40,382 nt of DNA from Paenarthrobacter nitroguajacolicus (GTDB lineage: Bacteria > Actinomycetota > Actinomycetes > Actinomycetales > Micrococcaceae), in the NCBI RefSeq assembly GCF_029952445.1, contig NZ_JAQPPK010000037.1:1-40382 (forward strand). Reading direction: 5' to 3'. The notes beneath the pieces are model-generated. The model searched no databases, was not told the DNA's origin, and worked only from the letters and a program-made list of their open reading frames with translations. The position numbers were made by a program, and so were the translations under genes. Positions 23,597 through 31,914 of the stretch are shown one piece after another; position 1 is the first letter of the stretch; every line of letters begins with the position of its first letter.

Positions 23597-24622
23597 CTAG
23601 ATGGCCGAAGGCTGCTGCTGCGTGATGCAGTGGATGCCGCCGCCCCGGGCGAAGAGTTCGCGCGCGTCAACACTGACAACGCGGCGCCCCGGGTAGGCAT
23701 CGGCGAGAATGCGGAGTGCTTTCTCGTCCGTGGGGTCGTTGAAACTGCAGGCGATGACTCCGCCGTTGACTACAAGGTGGTTGATGTAGCTGTAGTCCAC
23801 GTAACCCTCGTCGTCAGTGAGGGCTTCCGGGGCGGGAACTTCGATGATGTTCCATTCCCGTCCGGCTGCGTCATGGGTGGTGCGCAGGAAGTCGATGATT
23901 TCCCGGGAAACCTTGTAATCCGGGTGTTCGGGATTCTGCTGGGAGTGGACCAGCAGGGTTCCCGGGCTGGGGATGGCGGCCACGATATCCACGTGGCCAC
24001 GGGTTCCGAACTTCTCCGAGTCGCGGGTCAGGCCCCGGGGCAGCCACACCACGTGTGTTGCGCCGATGGTCCGGGCCAGCTCCTGCTCGATGTCGGACTT
24101 GGTCAGGCCGGGGTTGCGGCCTTGGTCCAGTTGGACGGTCTCGGTGACGAGGACTGTGCCCTCACCGTCAACCTGGATGCCGCCGCCCTCGTTCACGATC
24201 CCGGACGGGATATGCGTTGCGCCGGCGCGGTTGGTGATGTTGGCGGCGATCAACGAATCCTTGTCCCAGGTGGCCCAGTCCTGGCCACCCCATCCGTTGA
24301 AGATCCAGTCCACGGCTCCGAGCTGTTTGTTCGCATCCAGCACGAACGAGGGCCCGATGTCCCGCATCCAGGCATCGTTCAGCTCAGCGGTAAGTACCTC
24401 AACGCGAGGGTCGAGGTAGCGCGCGGCCGTTTCGACGTCGTCGGGCGCTACCACCATGGTGACAGGCTCGAACTCAAGGATGGCGTTGGCGACGGCGGCC
24501 CACGTCGAGCGCGCGGCGTGCGCCTCTTCCTCGGTGTCCCCCAAGGTGTAGCCGCCGGTGGGGAACGCCATCCAGACGCGGTCCTGTTGAGCCGTCTCGG
24601 ACGGCATGCGCCAGGCGCTCAT
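23597..24622 (-). CDS. aguA: Agmatine deiminase
   Basis: A 341-residue peptidyl-arginine-deiminase-fold enzyme converting agmatine to N-carbamoylputrescine and ammonia. Active-site elements: NDAWMRDIGPSFVLD, NEGGGIQVDGEGT, the His motif RGHVDIVAAI, and the catalytic Cys332 in RGGGIHCITQQQP near the C-terminus. The ATG at 24622 overlaps the upstream amidase stop by four bases (ATGA), so the two are translationally coupled. Longer frames run through the upstream gene and are not real. With its neighbours it makes the route from agmatine to putrescine. Confidence 0.92.
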   Translation of the reverse strand: MSAWRMPSETAQQDRVWMAFPTGGYTLGDTEEEAHAARSTWAAVANAILEFEPVTMVVAPDDVETAARYLDPRVEVLTAELNDAWMRDIGPSFVLDANKQLGAVDWIFNGWGGQDWATWDKDSLIAANITNRAGATHIPSGIVNEGGGIQVDGEGTVLVTETVQLDQGRNPGLTKSDIEQELARTIGATHVVWLPRGLTRDSEKFGTRGHVDIVAAIPSPGTLLVHSQQNPEHPDYKVSREIIDFLRTTHDAAGREWNIIEVPAPEALTDDEGYVDYSYINHLVVNGGVIACSFNDPTDEKALRILADAYPGRRVVSVDARELFARGGGIHCITQQQPSAI

Positions 24623-25650
24623 GCGGATACTGCCTGGGGCTGCCGGCTTACAACGGGGCTGGAGCCGAGAGGTGCGTCCGCGTTCACCGGTTCGGTGAGG
24701 CGGGCGTACGTTTCGGGGCGGCGGGTGGCCAGGAAGGGGAAGAGGGTGAGCCAATCCTTGCGCTGGTCGAGGTCAAGGTCGGCCACCAGGACGGCGGATT
24801 CGTCACGGGGTGCCTGGGCCAGGATCCGGCCGTAGGGGTCCGAGATGAAGGAAGAGCCGTAGAAGTTCAGGGTGCCCTCGTTGCCGTAGCGGTTGGGGGC
24901 GATCATGAAGAGGCCGTTGGCGATACCGTTGCCCACGATGACCTGCTGCCACAGTGGCTGCGTGTCGAAGTCCGGGTGGTCCGGTTCGGAGCCGATCGCC
25001 GTCGGGTAGACCAGGATTTCGGCACCGCCCAGGGAGTACATACGGGCGAGCTCGGGGAACCATTCATCCCAGCAGGTGGGCATGCCCAGGCGGGCGCCGC
25101 CAAGTTCTGCCGGTGCGTGGACAGCGTAGGCATCTTCGGCTTCGGGGCCCTTGCGGAAGAACTTGTCCTCGTAGTAGCCAGCCGTGACGGGGATGTGCAG
25201 CTTGTGCGTGCGGGCGAGCAATTCTCCTGCGGGGGAGACCAGGATTGCCGTGTTCAGGCCAAGGCCGTCGTCCGTGCCATCCGGGTTTTCGGCCCTCTGG
25301 TACAGCGAGGCGTGAACGGAAATGCCGTATTTCCGGGCAGCCTCAGCGGCGAAAGTGAAGGTGGGGCCTGTCAACAGGTCCTCGGTGATGTCCGAAGGCC
25401 GGATGCCCGCGGCGGGGTCGTTCTTCGGCTTGGTATCGGCGGGGTAGCGGGAGAGCGTCAGTTCAGGCAGGAAAACAACGGTGGCTCCCAGCTTGGCTGC
25501 GCGTTCAATCCCCTCGGTAAGTTCGGCGTGGAGGGCGGCTTGGTCAGCATGCCAGCGGTGCTGGACGACGCCGACGCGAAGCGGCGTTCGCGTGGAGGGC
25601 TCGGTGCGGGCCAGGGAAGTGGGGGCTTCGAGGCAGGTTATTTCAATCAT
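24619..25650 (-). CDS. aguB: Nitrilase-superfamily carbon-nitrogen hydrolase, probable N-carbamoylputrescine amidase
   Basis: A 343-residue nitrilase-fold amidase. The Glu-Lys-Cys triad is visible as E63 in FLPELTLS, K150 in THKLHIP and C193 in GMPTCWDEWFPE. The WDEWFPE context is typical of N-carbamoylputrescine amidases, which release putrescine, CO2 and ammonia. The first 23 residues or so extend beyond the usual start of the domain. Coupling to agmatine deiminase strongly supports the assignment. The ATG at 25650 has GGAG 11 bases upstream. It is the first gene of the operon, with an inverted repeat just upstream at 25681. Confidence 0.85.
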   Translation of the reverse strand: MIEITCLEAPTSLARTEPSTRTPLRVGVVQHRWHADQAALHAELTEGIERAAKLGATVVFLPELTLSRYPADTKPKNDPAAGIRPSDITEDLLTGPTFTFAAEAARKYGISVHASLYQRAENPDGTDDGLGLNTAILVSPAGELLARTHKLHIPVTAGYYEDKFFRKGPEAEDAYAVHAPAELGGARLGMPTCWDEWFPELARMYSLGGAEILVYPTAIGSEPDHPDFDTQPLWQQVIVGNGIANGLFMIAPNRYGNEGTLNFYGSSFISDPYGRILAQAPRDESAVLVADLDLDQRKDWLTLFPFLATRRPETYARLTEPVNADAPLGSSPVVSRQPQAVSA

Positions 25651-25680
25651 GGTGGCATGTACTCCGGTGAGACGACAGTC

Positions 25681-25705
25681 ACTAAATGAATAGCGTTCAT
25701 TTAGT
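25681..25705. promoter_or_regulatory. Perfect inverted repeat operator of the polyamine operon
   Basis: ACTAAATGAA-tagcg-TTCATTTAGT: two perfect 10-bp arms and a five-base spacer, 31 bases upstream of the first gene. The form is typical of a TetR- or GntR-type operator overlapping a promoter. No obvious cognate regulator is adjacent. Confidence 0.75.
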
Positions 25706-25855
25706 ATGGCGTCAGTCACGCCCGAGCGCAAGGGGAAAATGAATCGGAATCGTTTATGACGGTGGTCCGGGGTGGTTTTGTTCTGGACTTTGGGGTTTTC
25801 CACATAGGGCGGTTGGTGCCTTCTGTGCTCTTTTGGGGGCTGGAAGAGTTGGGGT

Positions 25856-27358
25856 ATGGAGCAGATTCGGGGCTGGCAAGCGGGCGCAGCGGTAGGTGAG
25901 CCTGATCCTGTCGCGGGTCTATTGTCCCTGGAGGCGACACCCCGGGTTTCTGATCTCATCGTACTTTTGGGTGCCGTCCGTCTCGGCGACGGGAGCGGTG
26001 AGTTGATTGATCAGCTCCGTGCTCTGGAGGAGCTGAAGTCCGCCATCACCGCTTTGCAGGCGAGGGTGGCGGTGGCGTTCGATGTGGGTGTGCGCGCCGG
26101 CCAGGCTGCGGCGGGTGTTCCAGTGTCCGAGCGCGGCAATGATGTGGGAGCCCAGGTTGCGTTGGCGCGGCGGGAGTCGCCGAACAAGGGCTCGCGGCTC
26201 CTCGGGCTGGGGAAGGCTCTTGTCACGGAGATGCCGCACACGATGGCCGCCCTCGAATCAGGGCTCTTGAATGAGTGGCGGGCTACGTTGCTGGTGAGGG
26301 AAACAGCCTGTTTGTCTGTGGAGGACCGGGCCGCGGTTGATGCGGAACTGGCTGCCGATGCGGGGACTTTTGAGGGGGTCGGGGACAAGGAGATCATCGC
26401 CGCGGCGCGGGCTGCGGCGTATCGGCGGGATCCCCGGTCGGTGGCCCAGCGTGCGGCCCGTGCCGCGTCCGACCGGACCGTGGACTTGCGCCCTGCCCCG
26501 GATACCATGACGGTCCTGACCGCGTTGCTGCCGGCTGCCCAAGGTGTCGCGGTTTATGCGGCGTTGTCGCGGGCGGCGGACTCTGGCCGGTCCCGTGCAG
26601 GGGCCAGCTCCGGTGGGGAGCGGACCCGGAGCCAGGTCATGGCCGACACCCTCGTGGAGCGTCTGACCGGTAAACCCGGCGGGATCAGCGGTGTCGAGGT
26701 CCAGCTCGTCATGACGGACCGGACTTTGTTCCAGGGCGAGAGTGAACCGGCGAGGCTTCAGGGCTACGGCATCGTCCCGGCCCACTGGGCACGCGAGTTC
26801 ACCAACCCCACGCCGGCGGGCGACCCCGAATGCGCAGCCAGCACCGTAGGGCGGTCAGGGGCCACTGTGCGGGATCCTGAGTACGGCGTCTGGTTGCGGC
26901 GGCTCTACACCGCCCCAACCACCGGGGAGCTGCTGACCACGGATTCCAAATCACGGCTCTTCCCACCGAGGCTGCGACGCTTCATTGAGACCCGCGATGC
27001 CACCTGCCGCACACCGTACTGCGACGCGCCCATCCGGCACATCGACCACGTCGTGCCCTGGCGCGAGGGCGGAGCCACCACACTGGAGAACGGCGCCGGG
27101 CTCTGCGAAGCGTGCAACCACACCAAAGAACACCCCGGCTGGACCGCAACCACCGCCCAGGGCAACGCCAACCCCGAAACCCGCCACACCCTCAAACTCC
27201 AAACACCCACCGGACACACCTACCAATCAAAAGCCCCACCACTACCAGGACACGGAGCCGTTCCGGAGAAGGAGACGGAGCCGCATCTGGAGCCTGAATC
27301 CAGTGAGGTTCAGCAGCATCCTTCCGCCGAGGATCTACTGCCAGCGGTGTTGACCTAA
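25856..27358 (+). CDS. DUF222 and HNH endonuclease domain protein
   Basis: A 500-residue protein of a family present in many copies in actinobacterial genomes. Residues about 30-330 form the DUF222 region, largely helical; the C-terminal HNH domain begins at RFIETRDATCRTPYCDAP and continues IRHIDHVVPWREGG to GLCEACNHTKEH, giving the His-Asn-His nuclease core and four zinc cysteines. Cellular role is unknown; an association with mobile elements or DNA processing is often suggested. Base composition changes sharply inside the gene: the first 1.1 kb is G/T-rich on the coding strand, the last 350 bases A/C-rich. The stop overlaps the convergent map stop (CTAA). Confidence 0.88.
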   Translation: MEQIRGWQAGAAVGEPDPVAGLLSLEATPRVSDLIVLLGAVRLGDGSGELIDQLRALEELKSAITALQARVAVAFDVGVRAGQAAAGVPVSERGNDVGAQVALARRESPNKGSRLLGLGKALVTEMPHTMAALESGLLNEWRATLLVRETACLSVEDRAAVDAELAADAGTFEGVGDKEIIAAARAAAYRRDPRSVAQRAARAASDRTVDLRPAPDTMTVLTALLPAAQGVAVYAALSRAADSGRSRAGASSGGERTRSQVMADTLVERLTGKPGGISGVEVQLVMTDRTLFQGESEPARLQGYGIVPAHWAREFTNPTPAGDPECAASTVGRSGATVRDPEYGVWLRRLYTAPTTGELLTTDSKSRLFPPRLRRFIETRDATCRTPYCDAPIRHIDHVVPWREGGATTLENGAGLCEACNHTKEHPGWTATTAQGNANPETRHTLKLQTPTGHTYQSKAPPLPGHGAVPEKETEPHLEPESSEVQQHPSAEDLLPAVLT

Positions 27359-28131
27359 GCCACTGTGGGCAGGGTGAGTATTTCGGCTCCATCATGGGTG
27401 ATCGCGATGGTGTGCTCACTGTGGGCCGTCCGGCAACCCGTGACGCTGCGAAGTGTCCAGCCATCCGGGTCCGTGACCAGTTGGGCTGTATCGGCCATGA
27501 CCCAGGGCTCCAAAGCGAGGAGTAGGCCGGGGCGGAGCTTGTAGCCCCGTCCCGGCCGGCCCATGTTGGGGACGTGCGGCTCCTGGTGCATGGTTGATCC
27601 GATCCCGTGGCCACCAAACTCAGTGTTCACGGGGTAACCGGCTTCGCTGAGAACTGAGCCGATGGCGTAGGAAAGGTCACCGATGCGGGCGCCGGGTCGG
27701 GCCGCCGCTATGCCAGCACGCAAGGCACGTTCGGTTACCTCGATCATGGCCACACTCTCGGCGGGTTTCGTGTCGCCGACGATGAAGCTGATGGCAGAAT
27801 CGGCGGCGATTCCGTCCAGGGAAACGGCGAGGTCCAGTGTCAGGAGGTCGCCATCGGCCAGGGCGTAGTCCCGCGGCAGGCCGTGGAGGACGGCATCATT
27901 GACGCCTGTGCAGATGTAATGGCCGAAGGGTCCGCGCCCAAAGGACGGAGCGTAGTCCACGTAGCAAGATACTGCGCCGGCTTCCAGGATCATGGCCTTG
28001 GCCCACTGGTCGATGTCCAAGAGGTTGGTCCCAACAGTGCAACGGTTTTTCAGGGTGTGCAGGATGTTGGCCACCAATGCCCCTGCAGCTTTTGCGCGTG
28101 TCAGTTCGCCGGTGCTGAGGATCTCGATCAT
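27355..28131 (-). CDS. map: Type I methionine aminopeptidase
   Basis: A 258-residue metalloprotease that removes the initiator Met from new proteins. Metal ligands are visible: DLLTLDLAVSLDGIAADSAISF contains the two Asp, GGHGIGSTMHQEPHVPN the His, LALEPWVM the first Glu and AHSEHTIAI the second. AAAGGTTCC precedes the ATG at 28131; an earlier in-frame ATG at 28173 lies inside the divergent promoter. Many Actinobacteria have more than one map gene; this one is paired with a divergent HTH gene, so it may be a regulated extra copy. Confidence 0.93.
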   Translation of the reverse strand: MIEILSTGELTRAKAAGALVANILHTLKNRCTVGTNLLDIDQWAKAMILEAGAVSCYVDYAPSFGRGPFGHYICTGVNDAVLHGLPRDYALADGDLLTLDLAVSLDGIAADSAISFIVGDTKPAESVAMIEVTERALRAGIAAARPGARIGDLSYAIGSVLSEAGYPVNTEFGGHGIGSTMHQEPHVPNMGRPGRGYKLRPGLLLALEPWVMADTAQLVTDPDGWTLRSVTGCRTAHSEHTIAITHDGAEILTLPTVA

Positions 28132-28161
28132 GCGGAACCTTTCTGGGGTATTTCCAATAAC

Positions 28162-28183
28162 TATCCCGGCCATATTATCCCGG
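28162..28183. promoter_or_regulatory. Direct repeat TATCCCGG in a divergent promoter
   Basis: Two exact copies of TATCCCGG, 14 bases apart start to start, lie between map and the HTH gene. TATTAG at 28184-28189 could be the -10 box of the HTH gene. The repeats may be the binding site of the HTH protein itself. Confidence 0.4.
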
Positions 28184-28199
28184 TATTAGAATTGGAGCC

Positions 28200-28502
28200 A
28201 TGGTCAGGTTGCCACTAACACCCGCAGAGGCCGAGCGTGGACAGCGTCTTGGTGCGCTGTTACGTCGAGCGAGGGGAACGCGCTCAATGCTGGAGATCGC
28301 TCTGGATGCCCGCGTTTCCCCGGAAACGCTGCGCAAAATCGAGTCCGGCCGGGTCGCTACTCCTGCCTTTCCCACAGTGGCCGCGATTGCCGACGCACTT
28401 GGCCTGTCGCTCGATCAGCTATGGACCGAGATCAACCAGCCTGACGCAGGCATGGACACCGGCATTCAGCGCCGTAGTGCCAAAGAATTCCTGGCCTCAT
28501 AG
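28200..28502 (+). CDS. XRE-family helix-turn-helix regulator
   Basis: A 100-residue DNA-binding protein. The HTH spans about residues 15-72: GALLRRARGTRSMLEIALDA, then VSPETLRKIESGRVATPAFP and TVAAIADALGLSLDQLW, the standard five-helix XRE fold. No effector domain is attached. TTGGAGCC precedes the ATG. It is divergent from map across about 70 bases, so it probably controls map, itself or both. Confidence 0.85.
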   Translation: MVRLPLTPAEAERGQRLGALLRRARGTRSMLEIALDARVSPETLRKIESGRVATPAFPTVAAIADALGLSLDQLWTEINQPDAGMDTGIQRRSAKEFLAS

Positions 28503-28546
28503 TCCGCCAGCTTCTAAGTCCGCCAGCTCCTTAGTCCGCGAGCCCG

Positions 28547-29134
28547 CTAATCCTGCCGCTTGGGTCGCGCCCGGACGTGCAGCCGTTCGCCTTGCTGGCC
28601 AAAGAGCGTCAAAAGTTCCACGGGCTCGGAGGTGGCGCTGGCGAACCAATGCGGGGTGCGTGTGTCGAACTCCGCCACTTCACCGGGTTTGAGGATGAAG
28701 TCGTTTTCGCCCAGGACCAGCCGGAGTTTTCCGTTGAGGATATACATCCAGTCGTAGCCCTCATGGGATTGCGGCTCCGGGACCTCCTTGCCTGTGCCAC
28801 TTTTCAACACCATCTTGAATGCTTGTATCCCGCCGGGCCTGCGGGTGAGGGGGAGTGCGGTGCCCCAGTGGTGAACATGGGGCTTGAGGTGGATGCGTGG
28901 ATCTCCAGTTTCCGGCGCGTCAATCAACTCTTCAAGCGGGACCTGGTGGAGCCGCGCTATCGGAAGCAACAGCTCAAGGGTGGGCTTCCGTTGACCCGAC
29001 TCCAGCCGCGACAACGTGCTGACAGAGATGCCGGTCCCTTCAGAAGCTTCGGCGAGCGTAAGGTTCCGCTGGTTCCGCATCGCGCGCAGGCGCGGGCCGA
29101 CGGCGTCGAGCATTGCTGTGAGATCGGTAGTCAT
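28547..29134 (-). CDS. XRE-family regulator with C-terminal cupin domain
   Basis: A 195-residue two-domain regulator. The N-terminal HTH (residues about 13-68) includes LRAMRNQRNLTLAEASEGTG and SVSTLSRLESGQRKPTLELL. The C-terminal cupin (about 85-185) contains SHEGYDWMYILNGKLRLVLG and LKPGEVAEFDTRTPHWFAS, a small-molecule or metal pocket. The ATG at 29134 is chosen because the HTH starts soon after; longer frames enter the divergent gene. A TTGCC-N5-GGCAA repeat lies just upstream. Divergence from a thioredoxin-reductase-like flavoprotein gene suggests it controls that gene and itself. Confidence 0.87.
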   Translation of the reverse strand: MTTDLTAMLDAVGPRLRAMRNQRNLTLAEASEGTGISVSTLSRLESGQRKPTLELLLPIARLHQVPLEELIDAPETGDPRIHLKPHVHHWGTALPLTRRPGGIQAFKMVLKSGTGKEVPEPQSHEGYDWMYILNGKLRLVLGENDFILKPGEVAEFDTRTPHWFASATSEPVELLTLFGQQGERLHVRARPKRQD

Positions 29135-29143
29135 GATCCCAGT

Positions 29144-29158
29144 TTGCCATATCGGCAA
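29144..29158. promoter_or_regulatory. Inverted repeat TTGCC-N5-GGCAA, probable XRE operator
   Basis: Perfect 5-bp arms with spacer ATATC, nine bases upstream of the XRE-cupin start codon. This placement would let the protein block its own transcription. Confidence 0.45.
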
Positions 29159-29192
29159 CTTTTCTTGCTGAATACTTTGTTGCTGCCCAACC

Positions 29193-29240
29193 ATGGAAGG
29201 AGCGGTGAATGGCCGTTCGAAGTTGATGGAGGCACAGTGA
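29193..29240 (+). other. Possible 15-codon leader peptide overlapping the flavoprotein start
   Basis: ATG at 29193 opens MEGAVNGRSKLMEAQ, and its TGA overlaps the downstream GTG start as GTGA (29237-29240). An AAGGAG lies at 29197-29202 and could also serve the GTG at 29205 in the same frame. If translated, it would couple translation of the flavoprotein. It could be chance. Confidence 0.2.
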
Positions 29241-30223
29241 ACAGGCTCGAAAACAAACAGTTGGCCAACGAGTACCAAGTCGTGGTGATCGGAGGTGGCG
29301 CAGCCGGGTTAAGTGCCGCTGTCACGCTCGGCAGGGCCCTACGGTCCGTTTTGGTGATCGACGCCGGCGAACCCCGGAACGCTCCTGCCGCCGGAGTCCA
29401 CGGCTTCCTGTCCAGGGACGGCATCAATCCCAAGGAGCTCTTGGAACTCGGACGGGAGGAGGCGCTCGGATACGGGGTAGACATCGTGAATGGAGTCGCC
29501 ATTGCGGCACGTGCGACGTCGGCGGCTGAGGAAGGCGCGGAGCTCTCCTTTGAGGTGGAGTTGGGGGAGGGGCGGACAGTCAAGGCGCAGCGGCTGCTGA
29601 TTACTACCGGGCTTACGGATGTGCTGCCTGAGATTGAGGGCATCCACGAGAGGTGGGGTCGAGACGTCCTGCACTGCCCGTACTGCCATGGCTGGGAAGT
29701 GCGGAACGCGGCGATCGGGATTCTGGGCGCGGGACCCATGTCCCTGCACCAGACGATGCTGTTTCGGCAGTGGAGTCCGGATATCACGCTGTTCCTCAAT
29801 GACATCATTGAGCCGACAGACGAGGAATGGGAGCAGTTGGCCGCCCGGTCCATCAACGTTGTCGAGGGAAAAGTTCGGTCACTCGAGGTGGTCAATGATG
29901 CGCTGACTGGTGTCGTCTTGGCCTCGGGAGCAGTCATCCCTGTGGCAGCGGTAGTGACGGGCGCCAGGCTGGAGGCTCGGTCCGCGGTGCTGGAATCCCT
30001 TGGCGTTCCGGTAGTGGAACACCCCATGGGAGTTGGTCGCCACGTCGAAGTGAACCCCCTGGGCGGGGCCACGTCGGTGCCGGGAGTGTGGGCTGCCGGA
30101 AATGTAGTCGACCTCATGGGACAGGTCATGGCATCGGCCGCTTCGGGCGTCATGGCTGGAGCTGCGATCAACGCCCACCTTGTGGCTGAGGAGACAAGGC
30201 TGGCGGTGGAGGCTGCCCGATAA
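29237..30223 (+). CDS. Thioredoxin-reductase-like NAD(P)/FAD oxidoreductase
   Basis: A 328-residue flavoprotein. The FAD motif is IGGGAAGLSAAVTLGRA from residue 18, and the NAD(P)H domain (IGILGAGPMS) carries a degenerate second motif. HCPYCHGWE places a CxxC pair at C147 and C150, the spot of the redox disulfide in thioredoxin reductases, but with CPYC rather than the usual CATC. GVWAAGNVVDLMGQVMASAASG is the C-terminal FAD contact. It is shorter than glutathione-type reductases. GGAGG lies four bases before the GTG start. The partner thiol protein is not in the window. The divergent XRE-cupin gene is the probable regulator. Confidence 0.87.
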   Translation: MNRLENKQLANEYQVVVIGGGAAGLSAAVTLGRALRSVLVIDAGEPRNAPAAGVHGFLSRDGINPKELLELGREEALGYGVDIVNGVAIAARATSAAEEGAELSFEVELGEGRTVKAQRLLITTGLTDVLPEIEGIHERWGRDVLHCPYCHGWEVRNAAIGILGAGPMSLHQTMLFRQWSPDITLFLNDIIEPTDEEWEQLAARSINVVEGKVRSLEVVNDALTGVVLASGAVIPVAAVVTGARLEARSAVLESLGVPVVEHPMGVGRHVEVNPLGGATSVPGVWAAGNVVDLMGQVMASAASGVMAGAAINAHLVAEETRLAVEAAR

Positions 30224-30287
30224 AAAATGGTCGACGTACGCCCGGAGTGCGAGGACTATTAAAGGATCGCCACTAAAGGAGGTTGGC

Positions 30288-30500
30288 ATGTGCTACGCGT
30301 ACTATGACGACTTCGAGCGGCGCACGAAGAAGGACTCCGCGCGCAAGCCCGAGACCCGCACCACCGAGGCCAAAGAGCCTGCTGCCCCGGCTGAGACCAG
30401 CCGCGGGACGGAAGGAACACTATGGACCTTCCTGGCACGCCGTCGCCGTGAGCCTGAGGTTTACGAACCGAAGGTGGACCGCATCCACGAGAAAGTCTAG
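30288..30500 (+). CDS. Small charged protein of unknown function
   Basis: A 70-residue hydrophilic protein starting MCYAYYDDFERRTKKDSARK, with a low-complexity Glu/Ala/Thr/Pro middle and a basic segment FLARRRREPEVYEP. The ribosome site AAAGGAGG is near-perfect, so it is very likely translated, and well. No family is recognised. It lies 64 bases after the flavoprotein gene and could share its transcript; a terminator follows 39 bases later. Confidence 0.75.
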   Translation: MCYAYYDDFERRTKKDSARKPETRTTEAKEPAAPAETSRGTEGTLWTFLARRRREPEVYEPKVDRIHEKV

Positions 30501-30539
30501 GAAACACCTGGGCTGGAACGAACAGTAGATCCGCACAGA

Positions 30540-30563
30540 GGCGCCGGGCTACCGGCGCCTTTT
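30540..30563 (+). terminator. Intrinsic terminator
   Basis: GGCGCCGG-GCTA-CCGGCGCC, an 8-bp GC stem with a four-base loop, followed by TTTT. It ends the transcript of the small protein at 30288. Confidence 0.85.
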
Positions 30564-30581
30564 CCATGGCGGCCGCCCCGC

Positions 30582-31823
30582 TTAGCTGTTCTGGTCGCCC
30601 AAGTGCGATGAGCCCAGGTACTCCAGGGCTGCGGTCACGAGCGCCTCCGTTCCCTTGGCCAGCGTGGGCTGGATCAAAGGGGCGAAGTAGGGTGAGTGGT
30701 TGGACGGGATGTCCTCGGGGAGCCGGCCGGTAGTGGCCCATTCCCTGAAGAGTTCAGGATCCGCGCCACCAAGGAACCAGAACACCAAGGGCGCGTCGGC
30801 ACCCTTGGCCAGGGCTCCCACATCTTCGCTGCCCGATACGGGTCCCGGGTCAATGACCTGCGTCGCCCCGAACCGTGCCTTGAACGCCGCGGTGATTCTG
30901 CCTGCCGCCGATTCGTCGTTGACCGTCAGCGGGAAGTGCTCCTCGAAATGGATTTCCGGGTCCTTGGGAGCGCCGGAGGCTGTCGCTTCGCCTTGCACGA
31001 TGCGTTCAATCGAGCCGAGGATCTTGTCCCTGGTGGAGTCGCTGAAAGTGCGGACGCTGAGGCCCAGGGTTGCAGTCTCGGGGATGATGTTGTTCTTCGT
31101 TCCGGAGTGGATCTGCCCAACGGTCACCACGGCGGAGTCACTGGCGGCGAGCTCACGCGACACAATGCCCTGCAAGCGGACTGTGGCGGCAGCGGCCATG
31201 AGGACGGGATCAACAGTGGTTTCGGGACGGGATCCGTGTCCGCCTCGTCCGTGCAGGGTGACGTTAAGGGAGTCCGCTGAAGCCATGGTGACGCCTGCCC
31301 GGATGCCGAACCAACCAGCGGGGAAGGGCGCAACATGCTGTCCGAGGACCACATCCGGCTTGGGCACTGTGTCGTAGAGGCGGTCGGTCACCATGGCTTT
31401 CGCGCCGCCACCCCATTCTTCGGCAGGCTGGAACACGGCAATGAGGGTTCCTTGCCACTGGTCACGCTGCCCGGCAAGCGATTCGGCCGCTCCGACCAGG
31501 CAACTGACGTGGACATCGTGGCCGCAGGCATGCATAACCGGGACATCGTTGCCGTCGGGGTCTACACCCATGGCGTTACTTGCGTAGGCCAGCCCGGTGG
31601 ATTCCTTGACCGGGAGGGCATCCATGTCCGCCCGGAGCATTACGACGGGTCCGGGGCCGTTCTCCAAAAGGCCCACCACGCCGGTTTTGCCGATGTTGCG
31701 GTGAACCGTGAATCCCAGGTTTTCCAAGTGCCCGGCGGCGATCCTGGCAGTCCGGGTCTCCTGGAAAGACAACTCCGGGTTGGCGTGCAGGTCTTTGTAA
31801 AGTTCTTCGAGGTCAATGGTCAT
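30582..31823 (-). CDS. M20-family amidohydrolase (hippurate hydrolase-like)
   Basis: A 413-residue metallopeptidase of the M20D group, which hydrolyses N-acyl amino acids such as hippurate or N-acetylated and indole-amino-acid conjugates. MLRADMDALPVKE, HACGHDVHVS, the Glu-rich VFQPAEEWGGGAKAM and the dimerisation-domain motif GRGGHGSRPETTVDPV are all present; SGSEDVGALAKG is the C-terminal metal motif. GAGGG lies about 10 bases before the ATG. It is divergent from the cyclodeaminase-like gene across 91 bases. The natural substrate cannot be read from sequence. Confidence 0.9.
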   Translation of the reverse strand: MTIDLEELYKDLHANPELSFQETRTARIAAGHLENLGFTVHRNIGKTGVVGLLENGPGPVVMLRADMDALPVKESTGLAYASNAMGVDPDGNDVPVMHACGHDVHVSCLVGAAESLAGQRDQWQGTLIAVFQPAEEWGGGAKAMVTDRLYDTVPKPDVVLGQHVAPFPAGWFGIRAGVTMASADSLNVTLHGRGGHGSRPETTVDPVLMAAAATVRLQGIVSRELAASDSAVVTVGQIHSGTKNNIIPETATLGLSVRTFSDSTRDKILGSIERIVQGEATASGAPKDPEIHFEEHFPLTVNDESAAGRITAAFKARFGATQVIDPGPVSGSEDVGALAKGADAPLVFWFLGGADPELFREWATTGRLPEDIPSNHSPYFAPLIQPTLAKGTEALVTAALEYLGSSHLGDQNS

Positions 31824-31914
31824 GGTTCTACCCTCTTCGTTCGACGCCTTCGGTCTGGCCAGTGTATCCACCCGGTATGTGCGAAGACTGAACAGTCGCG
31901 GCAGACTGGATGGC

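Noticed and set aside
23525..24835. A plus-strand open frame of 436 codons
   Set aside because: It is antisense to agmatine deiminase and the amidase end, with low-complexity Gly/Val/Asp content and no family motifs.
29131..30171. A minus-strand open frame of 346 codons
   Set aside because: It is antisense to the flavoprotein gene, made mostly of Ser, Thr and Pro as expected for a shadow frame.
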